NCBI GenBank assembly: GCA_963824105.1 | Contig: CAWGNN010000011.1 | Coordinates: forward strand, 1-64,000 | Reading direction: 5' to 3' | Origin: CAWDVB01 sp963824105 | Lineage (GTDB): Bacteria > Actinomycetota > Actinomycetes > Propionibacteriales > Nocardioidaceae | DNA: 64,000 bases | Shown: positions 59,312 to 64,000 of the stretch, piece by piece | Numbering within the stretch: the stretch's first letter is position 1 | How the letters are laid out: every line of letters begins with the position of its first letter | The notes under the pieces: model-generated | Told to the model about the DNA's origin: nothing | The model's input: the letters and a program-made list of their open reading frames with translations, nothing else | The model's database searches: none | Program-made: the position numbers and the translations under genes

Positions 59312-60175
59312 CTAGTCGTCCAGGCTCTGTCCGAGTACGGCGAGCACAGCGGCGTGGGCTTCCGCCGCTCGCTCGCCGCGGCGCTCCACGAGCAAGGACA
59401 CGAGCTGCTCGACGACGAGCGTGAGCGCGGCACGCGAGGTGTGCAGCAGCTCGTCACGGAACGAGTCGGTGACAGGCGGGATGACCAACACGGTGTCAGC
59501 CAGGGACACCAGTGGAGAGTTCGAGAAGGAGGTCAGCGCGAGCCGCCGCGCACCCGCGTCGCGGGCCGCGCTCGCCACGGCGAGCGTTGTCCGGTTGGCT
59601 CCTGATCCGGAGATCAACAGGCACACCGATTGCGGCGACAGCTGTCGGGCCGCGATCTGCTGGGCCATGGTGTCGGGCAGGTACTCCGCGGGCCGGCCGG
59701 CGGCGCCCAGCCGCATGGCCGCATCCAGGCCCAGCGGGGCCGACAGCCCGTTCGCGCTGATGACGACGCGGTCGGCCTCGTGAAGGGCGGTGACGAAGGC
59801 AACCAGGTCCTCCTCCCTCAGCGCTGCGGTCACCCGCGGCAGGCTGTGACCGAAGTCGTCCAGGGCTGCCCGGAGCGAGCCCACCGCGGTGCCGTCGTTG
59901 GCGGGGGACTGGTCGCGTGAGGTGAAGGGGATGTCCCGCGCCAACGCGACGCGCAACTGTGGATAGCCCTCGTACCCGAGGGTCTGGGCGGTCCGGATCA
60001 CCGATGCACGGCCCACACCGACCTGGTCGGCGAGCTGCTGCGCTGTGCACTCCACCACGCCGGACGGGTCCGCCGCGATCGCTTCGGCCACCCGACGCTC
60101 GCTGGGCTGGAAGGAGTGCAGCAGGGCCGCGATGCGGACCGACGGGGGCGCTTCAGGTGCTCCGTTCCACGCCAC
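59312..60175 (-). CDS. RpiR/MurR-family regulator
   Basis: The 287-residue protein has an N-terminal RpiR-type helix-turn-helix (about 10-75, with CTAQQLADQVGVGRASVIRTAQTLG) and a C-terminal SIS sugar-isomerase domain (about 120-260, VVISANGLSAPLGLDAAMRL). The family senses phosphorylated sugars. It overlaps the last permease gene of the phosphonate operon by 23 bases, so it is expressed with it and could control it. That role is inferred from position. Confidence 0.85.
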   Translation of the reverse strand: MAWNGAPEAPPSVRIAALLHSFQPSERRVAEAIAADPSGVVECTAQQLADQVGVGRASVIRTAQTLGYEGYPQLRVALARDIPFTSRDQSPANDGTAVGSLRAALDDFGHSLPRVTAALREEDLVAFVTALHEADRVVISANGLSAPLGLDAAMRLGAAGRPAEYLPDTMAQQIAARQLSPQSVCLLISGSGANRTTLAVASAARDAGARRLALTSFSNSPLVSLADTVLVIPPVTDSFRDELLHTSRAALTLVVEQLVSLLVERRGERAAEAHAAVLAVLGQSLDD

Positions 60176-60980
60176 GGGTGTGGCCCCCTCTCATGATGCG
60201 ACGTCGGATCGTCCCGGAGATCGCATCGATCACCATGGTGACGACGATGACGACGATGATCAGGACCCCGACGCTGTCCCACTGACGGTATTGGGTGTAG
60301 CCGGTGAGCAGGTCGCCGACGCCGCCGACGCCGATGAGGCCAAGGATCGCCGAGGTGCGGACGTTGATCTCGAAGCGGTACAGGCCGAGTGACATGAGCT
60401 CTGGCGCGGCCGTGGTCCACAGCCCCCACCGCGCCACCTCGAGCAGGTTGCCGCCGGCCGCGCGGACAGCCTCGGCCGTCCCGGTGGGCACGGCCTCGAA
60501 GGTCTCGTAGGTCCACTTCGCGTGGGTGCCGATTCCCCCGATCGCCAGGGCGAGGGCACCGGTGAACGGGGTCAGCCCGGTGACCGTGAGGATCACGATG
60601 GCGATGACCACCTCGGGGACCGCGCGCAGCACGGCGAACAGCCCGCGCAGCGGGAGGCGGAGCCACAGCGGGCCGACGCCCTCGGCGGCGGGGATGCCGA
60701 GGATCGTGGAGAGCACCACCCCCAGCAGCCCACCGACCCATGCCATGGTCACCGACACCCAGGTCTGGTAGAGCGCCATCGACAGCACACCCCAGTTGGG
60801 CTCGGAGAACATCAGCCGGAAGTAGTGCCCGAGTCGGCTTGGCAGCTGGACGAGGTCCGACCAGGTGATGTCCAGGTGCAGCGCTGCGCCGATCACCAGG
60901 GCGGTTGTCAGGAGTTGCGCGACTCGCACCCCGACTCGACGCGGACGTCTCGGGGCAATCGCGACAGCGGCGGCCGTCAT
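60153..60980 (-). CDS. phnE: PhnE-type permease, second copy
   Basis: The 275-residue permease of the phosphonate/phosphite ABC class has about six helices and the ATPase-contact loop AVRAAGGNLLEVARWGLWTTAAPELMSLGLYRFE. In this class two PhnE-like subunits are often encoded together. The start overlaps the first permease by four bases. The substrate (phosphonate, phosphite or related) is not shown by the sequence. Confidence 0.85.
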   Translation of the reverse strand: MTAAAVAIAPRRPRRVGVRVAQLLTTALVIGAALHLDITWSDLVQLPSRLGHYFRLMFSEPNWGVLSMALYQTWVSVTMAWVGGLLGVVLSTILGIPAAEGVGPLWLRLPLRGLFAVLRAVPEVVIAIVILTVTGLTPFTGALALAIGGIGTHAKWTYETFEAVPTGTAEAVRAAGGNLLEVARWGLWTTAAPELMSLGLYRFEINVRTSAILGLIGVGGVGDLLTGYTQYRQWDSVGVLIIVVIVVTMVIDAISGTIRRRIMRGGHTRGVERST

Positions 60981-61771
60981 CGCAGCCTCTTGCGGAGGTA
61001 GTTGGAGGCGATCTCGAGCAGCACGACGACCACGAGGATCTCCAGGATGATCACCGTGAGCGCCCCGTAGCGGTAGAAGCCGCGGACCTCGTCGATGAGT
61101 CGTCCGAGTCCGCCCGCGCCCACCAGGCCCAGGATCGCCGACACGCGCACGTTGAGCTCAAGTGAGTACAGCACCTGGGAGAAGAAGACGGGCCAGGTCT
61201 GCGGCAGAGCGGTTACCCGGTTGATCTGCGTCTGCGTGCCGCCGGCGGCGTGGCCGGCCTCCATGTACGAGGCGTCGGCGGAGTCAATGGCCTCCGACAC
61301 CAGCTTGACGACGATGCCGAGGTCGAACAGCACCAGAGTGATCACACCGGGGAGGGCCCCGACGCCGACCATGGCGACGAGGATCGTTGCGTAGACCAGG
61401 TCCGGCACCGCCCGGATGACGTTGAGGATCGCGCGCACCGCGATCCGTGCCGGCGTCGGGTTGGTGGGGCGGGCTGCCCACGTCGACAGCGGGATCGCCA
61501 GCATCGCGGAGATCGCGGCACCCACCAGCGCCATCTCCAGCGTCTCCAGCAGCGGTTGCCAGGTCCTCGGCAGGATCGTCAGGTCGGGGTGGAACAGCTT
61601 GGCGATCTGCTGCGAGCCGTAGCCCCAGTTCCGCGCGATGGCCCCCAGGTCGATGACGACGCCGCCGAGCGCCGGCAGCGTCGTCAGGATCGTGATCCCG
61701 ACCACCACGACGACGATCGCGACCGTCCGGGGCCAGGTGCGCGGCCGCGGCGGAGCGGACAGCTCGGTCAC
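60977..61771 (-). CDS. phnE: PhnE-type permease, first copy
   Basis: The 264-residue permease is similar in plan to the following one, with the docking loop MEAGHAAGGTQTQINRVTALPQTWPVFFSQVLYSLE split over two short segments. It forms the membrane channel with its neighbour. It lies two bases after the phnC stop. Confidence 0.85.
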   Translation of the reverse strand: MTELSAPPRPRTWPRTVAIVVVVVGITILTTLPALGGVVIDLGAIARNWGYGSQQIAKLFHPDLTILPRTWQPLLETLEMALVGAAISAMLAIPLSTWAARPTNPTPARIAVRAILNVIRAVPDLVYATILVAMVGVGALPGVITLVLFDLGIVVKLVSEAIDSADASYMEAGHAAGGTQTQINRVTALPQTWPVFFSQVLYSLELNVRVSAILGLVGAGGLGRLIDEVRGFYRYGALTVIILEILVVVVLLEIASNYLRKRLR

Positions 61772-61773
61772 GG

Positions 61774-62535
61774 TCAGGCTCCCAAGGCGTCTCGGGACTG
61801 GATCGGGCGTCCGTAGATCGCCTCGAAGTCGGCGTCTGTCGCCGAGGAGGCGGGACCGTCGTAGACGATCTCACCGGCACGCAGTCCGATCATGCGTGTC
61901 GTGTACTGGCGGGCAAGATCCATCAGGTGCAGGTTGACCATGACGGTCAGTCCACGTTCGGTGTTGATCCGTCGCAGGTCCGACATCACGGCGTGCGCGG
62001 TGGGCGGGTCCAGGCTCGCGACGGGCTCGTCGGCGAGCATGACCTCGGGCTCCTGGCTCAGGGCCCGGGCGATGGCCACGCGCTGCTTCTGCCCGCCCGA
62101 GAGCGCCCCGGCGCGACCCCACACCGTCTCGAGCATTCCCACCGAGTCCAGGGCTCGCATGACGATCTCGCGGTCCTCGCGCGTGGTCAGGCCCAGCAGC
62201 GTCCGCCAGGTGGGGGTGTGGGAGAACCGCCCCACGAGCACGTTGTGGTAGACGCTCGCGCGGTCAGCGAGGTTGAAGCCTTGGAAGATCATTCCGATCC
62301 GGCCGCGCAGCGTCCGCAGCCGCCGGCCGCTGAGCTCGCTGACCGTGTAGGGCCCGACCTGCACGGTCCCCGAGGTGGCGGACACCAGGCCGTTCAGCGT
62401 GCGGATCAGGGTGGACTTCCCCGATCCGGACAGGCCCACCACGGAGACCATCTCGCCGGCCTCGATGGACAGCGAGACGCCGCGTAGGCCCACGGTGCCA
62501 TTCGGGTACCGGACGGTGACGTCGTTCAGGTGCAT
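61774..62535 (-). CDS. phnC: Phosphonate-type ABC ATPase PhnC
   Basis: The 253-residue ATPase has Walker A GLSGSGKST (about 38-46), signature LSGGQKQR, Walker B VMLADEPVASLD and a His in VNLHLMDLA. ATG 62535 is preferred: it gives the family N-terminus (MHLNDVTVRYPNG) and has GAGG upstream. An ATG at 62598 in the same frame would start inside a strong hairpin and add 21 residues without similarity. Confidence 0.9.
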   Translation of the reverse strand: MHLNDVTVRYPNGTVGLRGVSLSIEAGEMVSVVGLSGSGKSTLIRTLNGLVSATSGTVQVGPYTVSELSGRRLRTLRGRIGMIFQGFNLADRASVYHNVLVGRFSHTPTWRTLLGLTTREDREIVMRALDSVGMLETVWGRAGALSGGQKQRVAIARALSQEPEVMLADEPVASLDPPTAHAVMSDLRRINTERGLTVMVNLHLMDLARQYTTRMIGLRAGEIVYDGPASSATDADFEAIYGRPIQSRDALGA

Positions 62536-62544
62536 GGGCCACGC

Positions 62545-62578
62545 CTCGGAGGCGGGGAGTGTTTGCCCCGCCTCCGAG
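62545..62578 (-). promoter_or_regulatory. Intercistronic hairpin between phnD and phnC
   Basis: A perfect 13-base stem, CTCGGAGGCGGGG (62545-62557) with its complement at 62566-62578, encloses an eight-base loop. It lies 31 bases after the phnD stop and ends 9 bases before the phnC start. It is the counterpart of the pstS-pstC hairpin and probably limits read-through or stabilises the phnD message. Confidence 0.65.
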
Positions 62579-62609
62579 CCGTGAGTGCTATCGACCATGC
62601 GAGATGGTC

Positions 62610-63599
62610 TCACTGCCCCGCGAAGCGCTTGTTGACCTGTCGGGCGACGTCGATCGCCGTCGGGTCGGCCGGCACCCACGCGGTCTGGCCGAAGATGTTC
62701 TTCAGCGTGTCCGGGTCGACCTTGTCGTAGCCCACCAGCAGGGTCGTGATCTTGTCCCGCAGATCCGAAGGAACGTTCGGGCCGAGGACGACACCGCCGT
62801 TCGGGTACATCTCCGACAGACCGAAGACGACGACCTTCTTGCCGATGTCCGGGACTTCGCTGGTCTTGATCGCCGAGCGGGCGTCCCAGTAGGCGAAGCC
62901 GACCTCGGCGTCCCCGTTGTAGACCGCCATGATCAGGTTGTCATTCCCGGTGACAGGCACCTGGTCGAGGCTGTCGATGCTCACGCCCTGCTGCTCGAGG
63001 GCGAGGACAGGCAGCTCGTAGCCGGCCGGAGAGGTCGTGTTGCCGAAGGCAACCTTCGTTCCGGGAGCGATGTTCTTCAACGCATCCACCGCAACCGGTC
63101 CGGCACCGGTGTTGCTGGTCGCGTCGGCCACACCGTTGCAGTAGAGGTACTGCTCGCCGTTCGCCTGGTAGGTGGCTTCGACCGGGGTGTCGGTGCAGTA
63201 CTTGCTCGCGTTGTCGATGTTGGTGAAGAACTCCGAGGCGTACGACGACGCGCCGTAGCGCACGTCCTGGACCACCGGGAAGGCGCCGCACTGGTCCTGC
63301 GCCGCGGCGAGCGAGCCCGCGTCGGCGATGGCGATCTGGGCCTGCCCGGAGCAGATGGCGGCCACGGCAGCCTGGTAGTCCTTCGTCACGACGCCCTTCA
63401 CCGGGATGCCGAGCTGCTTGGTCAGGTAGTCGGTGAGCGGCTTGACGGAGGTGACCAGGTCGCTGACCTGTTCATTGGGGATCAGAGCCAGGGTGAGCTC
63501 GGTCGGTGTGGCGTTGGAGCTGGTGCCGCCTGAGCTGCACCCCACCAGCGACAGGGCGGCGACGGCGACCAAGCCCGAGGCCAAGAGCTTTCTGCGCAT
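62610..63599 (-). CDS. phnD: Phosphonate-type ABC binding protein PhnD
   Basis: The 329-residue lipoprotein has lipobox LVGC (C21) and a PhnD-like fold: LALIPNEQVSDLVTSVKPLTDYL, VVTKDYQAAVAAICSGQAQIAI, GNTTSPAGYELP and FAYWDARSA. It captures the substrate outside the membrane. Related proteins bind phosphonates, phosphite or hypophosphite, and sequence reading does not decide which. Confidence 0.9.
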   Translation of the reverse strand: MRRKLLASGLVAVAALSLVGCSSGGTSSNATPTELTLALIPNEQVSDLVTSVKPLTDYLTKQLGIPVKGVVTKDYQAAVAAICSGQAQIAIADAGSLAAAQDQCGAFPVVQDVRYGASSYASEFFTNIDNASKYCTDTPVEATYQANGEQYLYCNGVADATSNTGAGPVAVDALKNIAPGTKVAFGNTTSPAGYELPVLALEQQGVSIDSLDQVPVTGNDNLIMAVYNGDAEVGFAYWDARSAIKTSEVPDIGKKVVVFGLSEMYPNGGVVLGPNVPSDLRDKITTLLVGYDKVDPDTLKNIFGQTAWVPADPTAIDVARQVNKRFAGQ

Positions 63600-63600
63600 G

Positions 63601-64000
63601 TCAGTCGTGCCTTTCATTGTGTTGGTCGGTGCCCACAGGCACCTCTGGTCCGGGCACCGCGTGTGCGGCCCAGCTCGTGATCTCGCCGTAGAGGTCGGCA
63701 AGGGTCGCACCGCGCATCGTCGGGTGCTCCGTTGTTGAGCGTGCGGTGACCCCGACGAGCGCCGTCGTCGCGCCCAGCTCGTCGGCGGGGGCGAGGTCGT
63801 ACTCCCAGATGTCCCCGACCGAAAGCACCGGACCATCGGCCAGGTAGCGGGTCAGGACGGGCACCAGCCCGTCGGGCTTGCCGAGCGAGCAGTGCCGATG
63901 GGTGAGGTAGTCGGCGGCGCCCAAGGACACCAAGGCGGTGTCGATGCCGGTGGCAGGCGCGTTGGTGGCCAGCGCCAGTCGGGCGAACCCGGAGAGCTCG
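63601..64000 (-). CDS. HAD-family hydrolase, truncated by window edge
   Basis: The C-terminal 132 residues of a haloacid-dehalogenase hydrolase are present. LALATNAPATG holds the motif-II region, CSLGKPDGLVPVLTRYL the motif-III lysine, and SVGDIWEYDLAPADELGA the metal-binding aspartates. The start lies beyond 64000. It ends one base before phnD, so it is the upstream gene of the operon. A phosphonoacetaldehyde-type or phosphate-ester hydrolase role would suit the context, but the N-terminal half is not visible. Confidence 0.8.
   Translation of the reverse strand, partial: ELSGFARLALATNAPATGIDTALVSLGAADYLTHRHCSLGKPDGLVPVLTRYLADGPVLSVGDIWEYDLAPADELGATTALVGVTARSTTEHPTMRGATLADLYGEITSWAAHAVPGPEVPVGTDQHNERHD

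Noticed and set aside
1..64000. CRISPR arrays, rRNA operons, prophage or replication origin
   Set aside because: No regularly spaced direct repeats with spacers, no rRNA sequence, no phage structural genes and no DnaA-box cluster were recognised.

Overview
The window is high-GC chromosomal DNA from an actinobacterium, most likely of the Nocardioides/Propionibacteriales type; the rank is inferred from gene content only. Supporting signs are the fasR-fabD-fabH-acpP-fabF cluster beside a homodimeric aceE and a DUF3052 gene, a five-helix Sdh1-type succinate dehydrogenase, a fused RNase H/phosphatase gene, a DUF3145 gene, and many promoters of the leaderless type. Several blocks (dgt-dnaG; Nif3, zinc ribbon and RNase H; DUF3052-aceE-PucR regulator-fab) resemble the order known in mycobacteria.

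Layout. 1-2140 is an accessory array of four small orphan genes separated by copies of an interspersed palindromic repeat, ending in an IS30 transposase scar (2144-2232). 2413-7230 is a compact red-type RuBisCO module: cbbL-cbbS-cbbX leftward, the regulator cbbR and the repair phosphatase cbbY rightward; phosphoribulokinase is not in the window. 7271-15990 is housekeeping: dusB, an orphan NarL-type response regulator, dgt, dnaG, tRNA-Asn, a PIG-L deacetylase and a DEAD-box RNA helicase. tRNA-Met follows, then a pyruvyltransferase-like protein and the sdh operon (17689-21430), an orphan D12 adenine methylase, and an exported DUF1800/DUF1501 pair. 26549-30587 is pstSCAB with a candidate PHO box, followed by arsR-arsC.

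32137-36993 is the leftward FASII cluster with its PucR/FasR-type regulator; then an alpha/beta hydrolase, aceE and DUF3052, an ECF42-like sigma factor with a DGPF/YCII partner, tRNA-Val, a GNAT acetyltransferase, and the operon CHAD-Nif3-zinc ribbon-RNase H/phosphatase (44218-48041). 48223-54020 is a second accessory region with the same repeat family, an apparently intact IS110 element, a decayed IS110 relative, small lipoproteins and a 36-residue membrane protein. 54164-59296 holds a secreted RCC1-repeat protein, YaaA, a methyltransferase and DUF202 membrane proteins. 59312-64000 is a leftward phosphonate-type ABC transporter operon with an RpiR regulator and a truncated HAD hydrolase at the window edge.

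Recurring themes. At least fifteen genes on both strands have a TAnnnT box whose last T lies exactly six bases before the start codon, which predicts leaderless mRNAs and helps fix starts. Both ABC operons (pst and phn) carry a strong RNA hairpin just after the substrate-binding-protein gene. Clear operator-like palindromes lie at arsR, at the fab operon and upstream of the orphan response regulator. The strongest candidate for something undescribed is the modular repeat family of the two accessory regions, whose copies usually begin 9-25 bases after the stop codon of a small gene.
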